Shown: positions 29,201 to 38,772, numbered from the stretch's first letter. The stretch: 64,000 nt of DNA from Calothrix sp. NIES-3974 (GCF_002368395.1 NZ_AP018254.1:186001-250000); one strand, 5' to 3'. Numbers and translations are program-made. The notes: generated by a model not told the origin, from the letters alone.

Positions 29201-29915
29201 AACCGTCACCACAGACCTACCCTCACCCCTACCGGAAGTACCGGAAAACGTTGATTTAGAGGAGCTGCAAAAGGAACTCAAAAGCCTCACCCGAAGAATG
29301 CAAGCAATGGAACCCGTCAACATGCTGGCATTGGAACAGTACGAACGTACGCAAAACCGTCTCCAGGAACTTAGCCAAAAACTCGAAACCCTGGAAGGGG
29401 AACGCACCGAATTATTGTTAAGAATTGAAAACTTTACCACCCTACGTCAACGAGCTTTCAAAGAAGCATTCGATGCAGTCAACGAAAATTTTAAAGGTAT
29501 ATTTGCCGGACTTTCCGACGGTGATGGTTATTTACTCCTCGACAACCCGGAAGACCCCTTTACCAGTGGCTTAAACCTAGTTGCACACCCCAAGGGTAAA
29601 CCCGTACAAAGACTAGCTTCCATGTCCGGAGGAGAAAAATCCCTCACCGCTCTCAGCTTTATTTTCGCCCTCCAAAAATATCGTCCCTCACCATTTTATG
29701 CCTTTGACGAAGTAGATAGTTTCCTGGATGGATTTAACGTCGAACGTTTAGCAAAAGTCGTCAGAGAACAATCAACAAGTGCCCAATTTATCGTTGTCAG
29801 TCACCGTCGGCCAATGATAGAATCAGCCGAACGCACTATTGGTGTCACCCAAGCACGGGGAGCTCATACCCAAGTATTGGGGATAAAATTACAATCAAGC
29901 AATACAACCGCTTGA
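26238..29915 (+). CDS. smc: Chromosome segregation protein SMC
   Basis: 1225 aa from ATG at 26238. Walker A GPNGSGKSNILD is near the N-terminus; two long Gln/Glu-rich coiled coils flank a hinge (about 540-680; LPGICGLVVDLGRVEPQYQ, FVYVFGGTVV-like region); the C-terminal head has the signature MSGGEKSLTALS and Walker B PFYAFDEVDSFLD. SMC dimers with ScpA/ScpB organise and separate chromosomes. The head contains an insertion after Walker A rich in acidic residues (EVEPEEPEPELSEDD). The frame is open further upstream, but the extension is not SMC-like. A PRC-barrel gene follows 63 nt downstream. Confidence 0.96.
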   Translation: MVHIKRVELTNFKSFGGTTSVPLLPGFTVVTGPNGSGKSNILDSLLFCLGLSGSKGMRADRLPDLVNTQASKGRSTVEASVTVTFDLSDHQPQEVSEEDLVITTIADDFLADEVEPEEPEPELSEDDRTRKEKIRAKPGEDWSVTRRLRVTQQGTYTSNYYINGISCTLGELHEELERLRIHPEGYNIVLQGDVTGIISMNARERREIIDELAGVAAFDRKINQAKSTLEEVKEKEDSCRIIESELVTQCERLAQDKAKAEKYQKLRTEFLEKQSWEGVLLWRTLQNQQERLQNQIQEGEKRQAELATQLGEINGLISSKNTELEQLNIQLKALGDEQLLATQAELANQEAERKQLQRQQEELRQTQQGTVHRLESTQQELQQQQQNLQQMIAAQGLERESIAFCQQQRDRVQQTLENARQAAAEVASASEAWVQQQTALNRQIEALLQTLEPLRTEQAQLQERYQQLELQIQEQRDLLERLEPELAAKREELAGLEREFRGATTPIQELAETLAATEQELQLQQETQKRLVNEQREKQRQLDKLEAQVQAQQEAQGTQASKIILQSGLPGICGLVVDLGRVEPQYQIALEIAAGARLANIVVEDDGIAAAGIELLKQRRGGRATFLPLNKINPPRIPGANELRYVNGFVDLAINLIETEPRYRDVFAYVFGGTVVFEDLQTARSQLGKYRIVTLDGELLEPSGAMTGGSMANRSQLRFGNVEVGESEEVRALKQRLQEIERVLARCNDAIANLSVRVKDISAELTESRQGRRESQLRLEQLQRDVQGLTTQVEATRNQLTQNHEKYTQVQSRLGVIQGELLTQEEQLQQLRTELAELEASQTPSEWQQIQANIKNYEQQLQQRQTALQEAETRLINLESQQVRLQERIQESQQRIQEYQQLQINQHNLHEQLTQQLTHLTQQIDQTRVKLTELEASLGAEKQKRDTLEAEIRAELLRQQQVEWEIQKLQESQINRREELTHIQTQLQTVTTDLPSPLPEVPENVDLEELQKELKSLTRRMQAMEPVNMLALEQYERTQNRLQELSQKLETLEGERTELLLRIENFTTLRQRAFKEAFDAVNENFKGIFAGLSDGDGYLLLDNPEDPFTSGLNLVAHPKGKPVQRLASMSGGEKSLTALSFIFALQKYRPSPFYAFDEVDSFLDGFNVERLAKVVREQSTSAQFIVVSHRRPMIESAERTIGVTQARGAHTQVLGIKLQSSNTTA

Positions 29916-29978
29916 GTTTTTGTTATTAATATTGTTGTATGGATAAACCGGATTCGAGAATCGGGACTCGGTAGATAA

Positions 29979-30935
29979 ATGACCTCAGAACAAATCAGAC
30001 GCTCCGATATATTAAACACCCAGGTCGTCACCAGTGACAATGGAAAACGGCTAGGAATAGTCAATCAAATCTGGGTTGATGTGGAACAGCGAGAAGTAGT
30101 AGCCCTTGGTCTCAAGGACAGCCTCATCGCCGTTTCCAGTATACCCCGTTACATGTATCTTGACCGCATCAGTAAAATCGGTGATGTCATCCTGGTGGAA
30201 AACGAAGATGTCATCGAAGATATCGACGTGGAGTTGTTAAGTAATCTCATCAACTGGGAGGTCATTACCGAAACCGGAGAAGTTCTCGGACGGGTGCGTG
30301 GATTTACCTTCCATCGGGAAAATGGTAAGTTATTGTCGATTATTATTGCCTCCCTGGGATTACCGCAAATCCCCGACCGGTTGATTAGCACCTACGAAAT
30401 TTCCATTGATGAGGTAGTTAGTACTGGACCAAATCGGTTAATCGTGTTTGAAGGAGCAGAGGAAAGGGTAAATCAACTGAGTGTTGGTTTACTAGAAAGC
30501 CTGGGAATTGGTCGCGCACCTTGGGAACGGGATGGGGATGAGGAATACGCTATGCCAAAAGCGATCGCCCCATCAAACCAACTTCCCAGTGGTATCCCCC
30601 TAGAACCACCGCGACAAAAACTGCGGGAACCGGAACCAGTGGAAGAGGAAGTTTGGGATGAGGATTATTACGAAGAGGAACCCCCCCGTCGTCAGGTGAT
30701 GGAAGCACGTCCGGAACCGGAACCGGCATACTACGATGATGAGGAGGAGGAAGATAATTGGAGTGAAGCTACAGGGAAGGATAGTTATAGTGTACCGGTG
30801 GATGAGGTGAAGGCTGAGGATTACATTGACCACGACCTGGAGAAGGATGCGTGGGATGATGATGCTCCCCAACCGATTAATATTCCCCAGAAGGTCAAGG
30901 AGAAGCAACCGGAATATGAGGAGGAGGGATATTAA
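29979..30935 (+). CDS. Protein with two PRC-barrel domains and an acidic tail
   Basis: 318 aa. PRC-barrel-like units lie at about 1-75 (ILNTQVVTSDNGKRLGIVNQ) and 85-165 (NWEVITETGEVLGRVRGF). The C-terminal 130 residues are highly acidic, rich in Glu, Asp, Pro and Tyr, and probably disordered. PRC-barrel proteins serve in photosystem assembly, RNA processing and other roles. Its place directly after smc suggests co-transcription and perhaps a role in chromosome maintenance, but this is inference. Confidence 0.8.
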   Translation: MTSEQIRRSDILNTQVVTSDNGKRLGIVNQIWVDVEQREVVALGLKDSLIAVSSIPRYMYLDRISKIGDVILVENEDVIEDIDVELLSNLINWEVITETGEVLGRVRGFTFHRENGKLLSIIIASLGLPQIPDRLISTYEISIDEVVSTGPNRLIVFEGAEERVNQLSVGLLESLGIGRAPWERDGDEEYAMPKAIAPSNQLPSGIPLEPPRQKLREPEPVEEEVWDEDYYEEEPPRRQVMEARPEPEPAYYDDEEEEDNWSEATGKDSYSVPVDEVKAEDYIDHDLEKDAWDDDAPQPINIPQKVKEKQPEYEEEGY

Positions 30936-30972
30936 GGATTTTGGATTTTGGATTACCCTTCAGTCGATCCGC

Positions 30973-31207
30973 TTCCCTCGCACCCATGCTCCGCGTGGGT
31001 GCGGAACCTACGAGGTTCCGACCTCGTGAATGAAGGCAGTAGACCTCGTTAACTGAGTGACTACCCAGAGCATAGTCACTAGATATATATCAAGTTTCCC
31101 TCGCACCCATGCTCCGCGTGGGTGCGGAACCTACGAGGTTCTGACCTCGTGAATGAAGGCAGTAGACCTCGCTGACTGAGTGACCACCCAGAGCATAGTC
31201 ACTAGAT
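30973..31207. repeat. Multi-hairpin repeat, two tandem copies (period 123 bp)
   Basis: Each copy holds three hairpins in order: CACCCATGC/GCGTGGGTG, ACGAGGT/ACCTCGT, and GTGACTA/TAGTCAC (copy 2 has GTGACCA in the last). The copies start at 30973 and 31096 and are nearly identical; copy 2 has TTCT for TTCC in the second loop. A related copy is at 32998-33122 and a derived one at 52530-52770. Confidence 0.85.
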
Positions 31208-31251
31208 AATTCGTAATTTGTAATTCGTAATTAAAAATTCAAACTCATGTT

Positions 31252-31279
31252 GTACAGACTCCACATGTCGTGTCTGTAC
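31252..31279. repeat. GTACAGAC palindrome
   Basis: Arms GTACAGAC and GTCTGTAC surround an inner ACATGT core. A variant of the GTAGAGACG palindrome family. Two TCCCT heptamers follow. Confidence 0.55.
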
Positions 31280-31322
31280 TCCCTGCTCCCTACCCCCACA
31301 GAATCAAAGAATAGAAACCAAA

Positions 31323-32711
31323 TCACCCAAACTTGGTCAAACATAGTTGGCGAAAATCGTCACCACGGACTTCAAAATTAGGATACTGGTCAAAACTCGC
31401 ACATGCAGGCGACAATAACACAGACTTGGCTTGGTATTTTTGAGCCAAATCACCCGCCATATCCACTGCCTTAGCCATTGTCCCCACATCCAGATAGTTG
31501 TGATAACCGATACTTGCCAATCGTTGACCGAAATATGGGGCTGCATTGCCAATTAACAATACATAGGCGGCTTTTGCTTGAATCTCGGCTAACCAAGCTG
31601 TGTCTTCCCCTTCCTTGGCTTCTCCACCAGCAATCAGTATAACTGGTGCAGCAACGGATTTTAATCCGACTTCGGCTGCATCGTAATTAGTCGCCTTACT
31701 ATCATTAATGAACTGAATACCTGACCAAGTACAAATCAACTCTACCCGGTGGGGTACACCCGGAAATTCACTGATAGCTTGATGAATCGCGTCCGATTCT
31801 ATACCAGCTAATCGGGCGGCGGCGACTGCCATGAGGAGATTTTGCAGGTTGTGTGTACCAACCATTTTTAAGGCGGAACTGGGAATAATTCTGATTGATG
31901 AGGATTGGGGAGTGAGTTTTTCCATGACCCAACCGTCTTCAAGATAAAAGCCTCGATGACCGATTAATTCTTTCTCGCCCTTGACACTTGTCCAGTAGGC
32001 ATTTTCCCACTGACTCAAACCTACTTGCCGCAGGTATAGGTCATCACCATTAAATATTTGTAGCTCTGATTTGTGGAGAAGTTTTGCTTTGATATTGTAG
32101 TAGTTTTCTAAAGTTTTGTGACGAGCTAAGTGATCGGGGGTGAAGGTTGTCCAAATCCCGATTCGCGGAGATAGGGTGGAAGATGACTCGCTTTGATAAC
32201 TACTAATTTCGGCGATGACCCAATCGAGGGGTAGGGTATGGTCTCCAGCCTGGGCAGATGCAAGGGCGACCTCGGTAGCTGCATAGCCGATATTACCACA
32301 ACTAGGAGCATTCAAACCGGCGGTTTGAAAGATGGCTGCAACTAGGGATGTGGTGGTGGTTTTACCATTAGTTCCGGTAATTCCCACCCAGGGAACGGTA
32401 TTCAGGTTACGCCAAGCCAGTTCCATTTCCCCTATGGTTTCGATTCCTTGGTTGCGGGCTTGGACAAGGACGGGTATGTCCCAAGGGACACCGGGACTGA
32501 CGACGATTAGTTGGGGGTCCTGTTCGCCATCTAGTTGCAGGGAATACCCTAATTTAACGGTAATATTTTCGGCTGCAAGTTCCTGTTGGAGATGGAGGAG
32601 GTCTGGGGAGGTTTTGGTATCGCCAATTTCCACCTCCCAACCTTCTCGTTTCAACAACCTGGCCGCAGCCACACCGGACTTACCTAATCCGATTACATGA
32701 GCTTTGGACAT
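31323..32711 (-). CDS. murD: UDP-N-acetylmuramoyl-L-alanine--D-glutamate ligase
   Basis: 462 aa, usual length. It adds D-glutamate to UDP-MurNAc-L-Ala in cytoplasmic peptidoglycan precursor synthesis. Seen: an N-terminal Rossmann start ([15 protein letters not shown]), the ATP loop [15 protein letters not shown], the Mur ligase HNxxN motif ([16 protein letters not shown]), [12 protein letters not shown] and NDSKATN, and [11 protein letters not shown] near the end, all typical of MurD. No other mur gene is next to it. Confidence 0.96.
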   Translation of the reverse strand: MSKAHVIGLGKSGVAAARLLKREGWEVEIGDTKTSPDLLHLQQELAAENITVKLGYSLQLDGEQDPQLIVVSPGVPWDIPVLVQARNQGIETIGEMELAWRNLNTVPWVGITGTNGKTTTTSLVAAIFQTAGLNAPSCGNIGYAATEVALASAQAGDHTLPLDWVIAEISSYQSESSSTLSPRIGIWTTFTPDHLARHKTLENYYNIKAKLLHKSELQIFNGDDLYLRQVGLSQWENAYWTSVKGEKELIGHRGFYLEDGWVMEKLTPQSSSIRIIPSSALKMVGTHNLQNLLMAVAAARLAGIESDAIHQAISEFPGVPHRVELICTWSGIQFINDSKATNYDAAEVGLKSVAAPVILIAGGEAKEGEDTAWLAEIQAKAAYVLLIGNAAPYFGQRLASIGYHNYLDVGTMAKAVDMAGDLAQKYQAKSVLLSPACASFDQYPNFEVRGDDFRQLCLTKFG

Positions 32712-33396
32712 GGAGTGTAAGCAGAGATTCCCTGGTTAAGCTTTTTTATAGTAGCGCTTATTTGCTATTTACGCACATCTTTTTTTTACATTTTCTACGC
32801 AATTGGGGAAATGGATAATCGGGAAAGTAATACCGTTTGCATTTTGGGTTGATACCTGATGGGGAGCTTTCGGGAGCAGGGGAAGAAAATGTATCAAAAT
32901 TTGAGGGAAATGGTGTAACTGTATGTTAATCCTGACCCATCTATACGACAGTGCTAGTTATTGTTTGGGTATTTGACTAGTACAAGTCGGCGGAAATACG
33001 CCTACCATTTCCCTAGCTCCCATGCTCCGCGTGGGAGTCCAAGAGTGTGAGGCTCCAGCCTCGTGAATGAAGGCAGAGCCTTCATTCACTGGGTGACTAC
33101 GCAGAGCATAGTCACCAGATAAATGGTATGGATATTTCCGCCAACCCGTACTAGGTATTGCACGCAATCACAAAACCCTGTTATAAGATTGCGATCGCAT
33201 TTCTGGTGACCCCCATCGCGATTCCAGAGATGTGAATAACTGTGACAATAGGGAACGGTTCATGCTGCGATCCACAAAATTGAAAGATTTGTGTTGATGT
33301 CGGTAGATGGGTTTATTGTGTCCATGATGATGAATTATGATAGATTTTCCTTAAAACCGTATTAAAACTCCGAAAATAATCAGGATATATATCATC
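32712..33396. other. Divergent intergenic region murD-pdxH with structured repeat
   Basis: 685 nt. The main content is the 178-bp inverted-repeat element at 32977-33154. The rest must carry the promoters of murD and pdxH; I see no gene. Confidence 0.65.
32977..33154. mobile_element. 178-bp element: multi-hairpin repeat closed by 34-bp inverted ends
   Basis: The ends are 32977-33010 and 33121-33154. They match as inverted repeats at 28 of 34 positions (both begin CTAGTAC and end ACCATTT). Inside are four hairpins: CTCCCATGC/GCGTGGGAG, GAGGCT/AGCCTC, TGAATGAAGGC/GCCTTCATTCA (perfect 11 bp) and GTGACTA/TAGTCAC. Relative to the copies at 30973, hairpin 1 has changed on both sides while keeping pairing. 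It may be a MITE or a source of structured RNA. It has no coding capacity. Confidence 0.75.
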
Positions 33397-34041
33397 ATGG
33401 ATAAAGCGATCGCAGACCTGCGTAAAGACTATAGCTTGCAAGGGTTAGCTGAGACCGATGTGGATGCAAATCCGTTTGTCCAGTTTCGACGTTGGTTTGC
33501 AGCTGCACAGGATGCCAAAATTATCGAACCGAACGCGATGACGCTTGCAACCTCGACTCCAGATGGTAAACCATCTGCTCGCATTGTTTTACTCAAGGAT
33601 TTTGATGAACGGGGATTCGTTTTTTTTACCAATTACACTAGCCAAAAAGGACAGGAGTTAGCTGAAAATCCCCAAGCATCCCTCGTATTTTGGTGGGCAG
33701 AGATTGAACGTCAAGTACGTATTTCTGGACATGTGGAAAAGGTTTCTGAGTCAGAATCAGATGCCTATTTCCACAGCCGTCCTGTGAATAGTCGTCTTGG
33801 TGCTTGGGTGTCCCAGCAAAGTCAAGTTATCCCGAATCGAGAAGTTTTGGAAACTAAATTTCAAGAGTTACAAATTCAATATCAAAATCAAGAAATACCC
33901 CGTCCTCCCCATTGGGGGGGATTACGTGTTATTCCTGCCGAAATTGAATTTTGGCAAGGAAGACCGAGCCGTTTACATGACCGTTTATTATACAAACATG
34001 TGAGCGATCGCACTTGGGAAATTTACCGTTTATCACCTTAA
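33397..34041 (+). CDS. pdxH: Pyridoxamine 5'-phosphate oxidase
   Basis: 214 aa. This FMN enzyme oxidises PNP/PMP to PLP, the last step of vitamin B6 salvage. The family run is present from the N-terminal helix ([10 protein letters not shown]) through [20 protein letters not shown] (FMN-binding), [17 protein letters not shown] and the C-terminal signature [13 protein letters not shown]. Length and motifs are complete. Monocistronic. Confidence 0.96.
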   Translation: MDKAIADLRKDYSLQGLAETDVDANPFVQFRRWFAAAQDAKIIEPNAMTLATSTPDGKPSARIVLLKDFDERGFVFFTNYTSQKGQELAENPQASLVFWWAEIERQVRISGHVEKVSESESDAYFHSRPVNSRLGAWVSQQSQVIPNREVLETKFQELQIQYQNQEIPRPPHWGGLRVIPAEIEFWQGRPSRLHDRLLYKHVSDRTWEIYRLSP

Positions 34042-34601
34042 TCAATTGCTTATTGATAATTGTTGACTGTTCAGTGTGACATCAATGTCATAAAACCACC
34101 AAGTATGCAAAAGTTATTATACGGTTTTAGATTTTAGATTCTGGATTGCTCATTGTAGAAGGAGGTTCTTTCAAGAACTCTGTCCTAGATTTTTACTTCG
34201 GGTGATAGATTTGAAAACCTTTACATAGCAATACTTGCCAATATATATCTGTTACATTAATTTTTCCAATTGGCATTAGCTTCTTCGGGAACAAATCTCC
34301 GCCTACAGGCTTCAGTTCTGTTGCTATTCCCTATTTTCTGGATTTTTGAATTTAACGAAATCTTGACAACCAGATTTTATATTTTTCGATTTGGTTGTAT
34401 ATTTTCATGATTTTGTTTTTGTGAATACAAATCATTTCTAGAATACGACAAAACAACTGGAAATAATATTAATTATTATTTAGAAATACCCATTTAATAG
34501 TCGGTGATTTTACGGAAGACACAGAGATTAAAACAACCTAAAAATAGAAATAATTAAATAATAAAAAAGAAAATCAAATATCCCTAATTTTAATTACTAC
34601 A
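34042..34601. other. Intergenic region upstream of the histidine kinase
   Basis: 560 nt, A/T-rich, with GATTTTAG heptamers near 34124. I see no gene, strong palindrome or recognisable riboswitch. Confidence 0.55.
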
Positions 34602-37385
34602 ATGACTCGGACTCTAGAGCAAGATTTACAAATCAGCCGTCAACAGAACTCCTTACTGCGACGGATCAATAATCGCATCCGTCGCTGCGGGGAACTGTCA
34701 GAAATTTTACAAGCCACCGTCAGGGAGGTGAGGGATTTTCTGAACACAGATAGGGTAAAAATCTATCAGTTTGACGTGGATGGTAGCGGTCAGGTGGTAG
34801 CGGAGTCGCTCCAAGATAACCGTTTACCTTCATTATATAAGTTACACTTTCCCGCCGATGATATTCCTGTATCTGCAAGGGAAGCCTTTAGGAGGTCACG
34901 AGTTCGTTCCATAGTCAATATTGAAACCGGAAAAATTTCTGAAAGTTCCGTTTGGGACGTACAGGAGGATGAAATCCATGCTCAGGAGTTTTTTTCCCGT
35001 GATGTAGACCCCTGTCACATCCAGTATTTACGAGCAATGGGAGTGAAATCATCCGTAGTTGTACCGATTTGTCATCATGAGCAATTGTGGGGGTTGCTGG
35101 TTTCCCACCATTCCCAGGAGCGGGATGTATCACCTGTGGAAGTTGAAGCACTGCAAATGGTGGTAGAACAAATTGCGATCGCGATCGCTCACCACCAGTT
35201 GCTAGAATCGACTAGGGCGATCGCTGCGCGGGAAAAAATTATTAATCAGGTGGTGGATGCGCTTCATTCCTTACCGGATGTGGAAATTCAAATAGCACTT
35301 GATACTACTGTAAAAGCCTTTGGGGGAATTGGTGGACGTGTGTGTTTGGGAAATTCTTGTTTTGAAGGATATAACGGTCGCATGTATAATTTCCGCGACC
35401 AGGTGGAGTTAGGACAGGAAAATTTGTTGATTTATAGTTATGGGGAGCAACCAATTCGCTTTGATGGTTGTGGTTGGAAATTCATCGAACAAGCGATAGA
35501 GTTACGAGAACATTATCAAGGGAATGAATTTAATTTGTGGGTGATTCCAGATATTTATCAAGAAGCGGATTTAGAAAGTTTATTTCCTGCTTTTGTGGAT
35601 ACTAAAATTCGTAGTATTTTAATTATTCCCCTGATTTCTCGACAACAATTATTAGGTTATATCACTATTTTTCGTGGTGCATACGATACGGAAAAAATCT
35701 GGGCTGGAAAATTTGATCCCGATGCACGTCAACTGTATCCCCGTCAATCCTTTGCTCAATGGCGGGAATTAAAGCAATCTCAACCTGTTGGTTGGAGCCA
35801 AGAAGATATTGAATTTGCCCAAGAATTGGGAACTAGATTTGCTTCTGCTGTCTATGCCCATAATTTATATCAACAAATTCATTTATTTAATGAATTATTA
35901 GAAAATCAAGTTCAAGAGCGTACTCTTCAATTACAAAATGTTTCGGAACAACAAAGATTTATTTCTGAAGTTACCGAACAAATTAGTGCGGCTTTAGATG
36001 TGGAGACAATTTTTAAGACCACTGCTCGCGATATTTGTCAACTGTTAAGAACTGATTGTGTCACCATATATCGTTGGCTGGATGATGGTAAAACCTGTTT
36101 TATCGGTAATTTTCATCGAACTAATTCCCAATGGCTGACAGATAATTATCAAGAGACAGAAATTAATTGGAATCAGCTATTTTTCCATGAATTTATCGGT
36201 CAAGCCGATTATTTAGAACCATTTACAATTGAGAATATTTACACCCTGAATTTACCCAAACCACAAATCGAACTGGTGGAAAAACTGCAAATGCAAGCAT
36301 TAGCGATCGCACCGATTATTCTAGATAAAAAACCCTGGGGTTTAATTATCGCCTACCACCAGCAAAATTCCCGGATTTGGGAAAAAGCAGATGTGGATTT
36401 TCTGCGTCAAACAGCCGTGCAATTAGGAATTGCTCTGCAACAAGCAGAATTGCTGGAACAAAGTCAAAAACAAGCCCATCAACTCACACAAACTATTCAA
36501 GAACTTAAGCAAGCTCAAGCGCAATTAATCCAAACGGAAAAAATGTCCAGTCTCGGACAATTAGTTGCAGGAGTTGCGCACGAAATTAATAACCCAGTAA
36601 ACTTTATTTACGGCAATATCAAACATGTTAACCAGTATTGTCAAGACTTGCTGGAAATGTTAAACCTCTATCAAAAACACTTTCCTGGTGTCCATCCCGA
36701 AATCATTGAATATGCGGAAGAAATTGACCTCGGTTTTCTGGTGGAAGATTTGCCAAAAATGCTTGCATCTATGAATGTAGGTGTTGATCGCATTCGCCAA
36801 ATTGTTTTATCTTTACGCAATTTTTCCCGTCTCGATCAAGCCGAAATGAAACCGGTTAATATCCACGAAGGTATTGATAGTACTCTATTAATCCTCCAAC
36901 ATCGTCTTAAAGCTAAACCCGACACCCCCGCAATTCAAATCATTAAAGAATACGGAAATTTACCTCAAATCGAATGCTATGCGGGACAACTCAATCAGGT
37001 ATTCATGAACATTTTAACTAATGCCATTGATGCATTAGAAGAACAGCGCTATCAACAAACAGCAAAATTTCCGGCCCAAATTTGGATTAAAACCAGTGTC
37101 GGTCAACTTCCCAATCATCTTCCCAGCGCCATCATTTCTATCCGTGATAATGCAGGGGGAATCCCGGAAGAAATTATCAAACGTTTATTCGACCCATTTT
37201 TTACCACAAAACCTGTGGGACAGGGAACTGGTTTAGGTTTATCAATCAGTTATCAAATAATTGTGGAAAAACACAAGGGAATTTTAAAATGTAATTCTGT
37301 ACCACAGCAAGGAACTGAATTTTTGATTGAAATTCCCCAATTACAAACAGTGGAAAAAACGGAAAAAACTGTAAATCGGGTTTGA
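34602..37385 (+). CDS. Multi-GAF sensor histidine kinase, cyanobacteriochrome-like
   Basis: 927 aa, no transmembrane segment. GAF1 (about 25-200) has LHFPADDIPVSAREAF and DPCHIQYLRAMGV. Cys138-His139 match the bilin-binding CH of cyanobacteriochromes, so it probably binds a tetrapyrrole and senses light. GAF2 (about 215-430) and GAF3 (about 450-640) follow; neither shows a CH pair. The kinase part has the H-box GVAHEINNPVNF, N-box NQVFMNILTNAID, G1 IRDNAGGIPEE, F-box FDPFFTTK and G2 GTGLGLSIS, so it is a complete HWE-unlike, classic HisKA kinase. No response regulator is adjacent. The signal colour cannot be predicted; I see no DXCF second-Cys motif. Confidence 0.9.
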   Translation: MTRTLEQDLQISRQQNSLLRRINNRIRRCGELSEILQATVREVRDFLNTDRVKIYQFDVDGSGQVVAESLQDNRLPSLYKLHFPADDIPVSAREAFRRSRVRSIVNIETGKISESSVWDVQEDEIHAQEFFSRDVDPCHIQYLRAMGVKSSVVVPICHHEQLWGLLVSHHSQERDVSPVEVEALQMVVEQIAIAIAHHQLLESTRAIAAREKIINQVVDALHSLPDVEIQIALDTTVKAFGGIGGRVCLGNSCFEGYNGRMYNFRDQVELGQENLLIYSYGEQPIRFDGCGWKFIEQAIELREHYQGNEFNLWVIPDIYQEADLESLFPAFVDTKIRSILIIPLISRQQLLGYITIFRGAYDTEKIWAGKFDPDARQLYPRQSFAQWRELKQSQPVGWSQEDIEFAQELGTRFASAVYAHNLYQQIHLFNELLENQVQERTLQLQNVSEQQRFISEVTEQISAALDVETIFKTTARDICQLLRTDCVTIYRWLDDGKTCFIGNFHRTNSQWLTDNYQETEINWNQLFFHEFIGQADYLEPFTIENIYTLNLPKPQIELVEKLQMQALAIAPIILDKKPWGLIIAYHQQNSRIWEKADVDFLRQTAVQLGIALQQAELLEQSQKQAHQLTQTIQELKQAQAQLIQTEKMSSLGQLVAGVAHEINNPVNFIYGNIKHVNQYCQDLLEMLNLYQKHFPGVHPEIIEYAEEIDLGFLVEDLPKMLASMNVGVDRIRQIVLSLRNFSRLDQAEMKPVNIHEGIDSTLLILQHRLKAKPDTPAIQIIKEYGNLPQIECYAGQLNQVFMNILTNAIDALEEQRYQQTAKFPAQIWIKTSVGQLPNHLPSAIISIRDNAGGIPEEIIKRLFDPFFTTKPVGQGTGLGLSISYQIIVEKHKGILKCNSVPQQGTEFLIEIPQLQTVEKTEKTVNRV

Positions 37386-37427
37386 AAATCGGCTTCGCTA
37401 AATACAAATATAAATTGAAAATTTGAC

Positions 37428-37454
37428 GTAGACGTAGTATTGCTACGTCTCTAC
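37428..37454. repeat. GTAGACGTAG palindrome between convergent genes
   Basis: Arms TAGACGTAG and CTACGTCTC around TATTG. It lies between the kinase stop and the dehydrogenase stop, 40 nt after the former, so it could end transcripts from both sides. Confidence 0.65.
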
Positions 37455-38488
37455 TAATAAAACGGTTTGATGGCAACTTTAATCGCTTGGCGATCGCGCA
37501 TTTGGGTAAAGGCTAATCCCAGTTCCTCTAAGGGTCGGGTTTGACTAATCAACAGTTCAAAGGGTATTTTCCGAGTTGCTAACAAATCTAGGGCTGCACG
37601 GACATATTTAGGTGTGTTATGAAATACACCTTTCACGGTCAATTCGCTGTAATGCAGCAGTTCTGTACTCACTTGAATAGTTGTATCACGGGGACACCCC
37701 CCAAATAAATTCACCGTTCCCCCTGGACGACTACAAGCGATCGCGGTTTCCCAAGCACTGGGTACTCCGGTCGCTTCAATAATGATATCCGCTCCCATCC
37801 CGTCGGTTATATCCTGCACTACACCAGGTATATCCGCAATTTGGCGATAATTAAATGTTTGGGTTGCACCAAATTTTTGGGCAATTGCTAATCTGCGATC
37901 GCTCCCACCAAAAACGATCACTTCCACGTCCATATCCCCAACCAACTTGGCTACAAACATTAAACCAATGGCTCCATCTCCCAATATCACCACGCGATCG
38001 CCTGGTTTAATATGAGAACGGGAAACACCATGTAGCACACAAGCCAAAGGTTCGGTCATGGCTGCTAATTCATCCCCTAAACCCTCCGGAATCGGCAATA
38101 AATTATGTTCCACAATGGGGGCTGGTATTTTCAAATACTCCGCGAATGTACCATTATTCCAGGTCAAATTTGGACAGAGGGAATATTCCCCCCGGTGACA
38201 GAAAAAGCAATCCATACAGGGAGCCGAATTATTGGCAACCACGCGATCGCCGATTTGCCATCCTCTGACATTTTTCCCCATTGCCACAATCCTCCCCGCA
38301 GCTTCATGACCAAACAATGTGGGAGGTTTGAGCATTTTCGCATGACCACCCCGTCGCCATACTTTTAAATCAGTCCCGCAGGTGGTCGCGACACCTACTT
38401 GAATCACGATTTCCCCCTCCCCTGGGGTTGGGTCATCGACTTGTTGCAAACGCAAGTCTTCCTGTCCGTACAAAACTGCTGCCAACAT
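37454..38488 (-). CDS. Zinc-dependent medium-chain dehydrogenase
   Basis: 344 aa from ATG at 38488; the open frame further upstream has no family likeness. It is a medium-chain dehydrogenase: CGTD and GHEAAGRIV (catalytic zinc), CMDCFFCHRGEYSLC (structural zinc cysteines), GDGAIGLMFVAKL (NAD(P) binding). The type resembles sorbitol/threonine dehydrogenases; the substrate is not known. It should oxidise an alcohol or polyol with NAD(P)+. It is a single gene facing the kinase gene. Confidence 0.88.
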   Translation of the reverse strand: MLAAVLYGQEDLRLQQVDDPTPGEGEIVIQVGVATTCGTDLKVWRRGGHAKMLKPPTLFGHEAAGRIVAMGKNVRGWQIGDRVVANNSAPCMDCFFCHRGEYSLCPNLTWNNGTFAEYLKIPAPIVEHNLLPIPEGLGDELAAMTEPLACVLHGVSRSHIKPGDRVVILGDGAIGLMFVAKLVGDMDVEVIVFGGSDRRLAIAQKFGATQTFNYRQIADIPGVVQDITDGMGADIIIEATGVPSAWETAIACSRPGGTVNLFGGCPRDTTIQVSTELLHYSELTVKGVFHNTPKYVRAALDLLATRKIPFELLISQTRPLEELGLAFTQMRDRQAIKVAIKPFY

Positions 38489-38772
38489 GTTGATTTGAAT
38501 GGATGATATGGGTGATTTTAACTCATACAGATGCAACGATATCAGACATAGCAATGCGACCTCTCTACACAATTCATCTGTTGCATTCTTTTTTCAAATT
38601 GGTACAAAATTTTCCCCACTAGAAAAATCTAATGGGGCGGGAACCGATTCTATTTTTTTTTGTCTTTATTTCTCAAGCCGAATCAAGGGTCAATCTGTGA
38701 ATTACGCTCCCAAACCTCACACACCTACCAAAACCAAGATTAACCCATCCACATCACTTCAAATCACGCTAT

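Larger units (their letters stand above)
30936..31322. other. Intergenic region with tandem multi-hairpin repeat
   Basis: 387 nt between convergent genes. It is filled by two copies of the multi-hairpin repeat (30973-31207) and one short palindrome (31252-31279). No gene seen. Confidence 0.7.

Noticed and set aside
32958-33167. 69-codon minus-strand frame in the structured element
   Set aside because: It runs through inverted repeats; the translation is repeat-derived.
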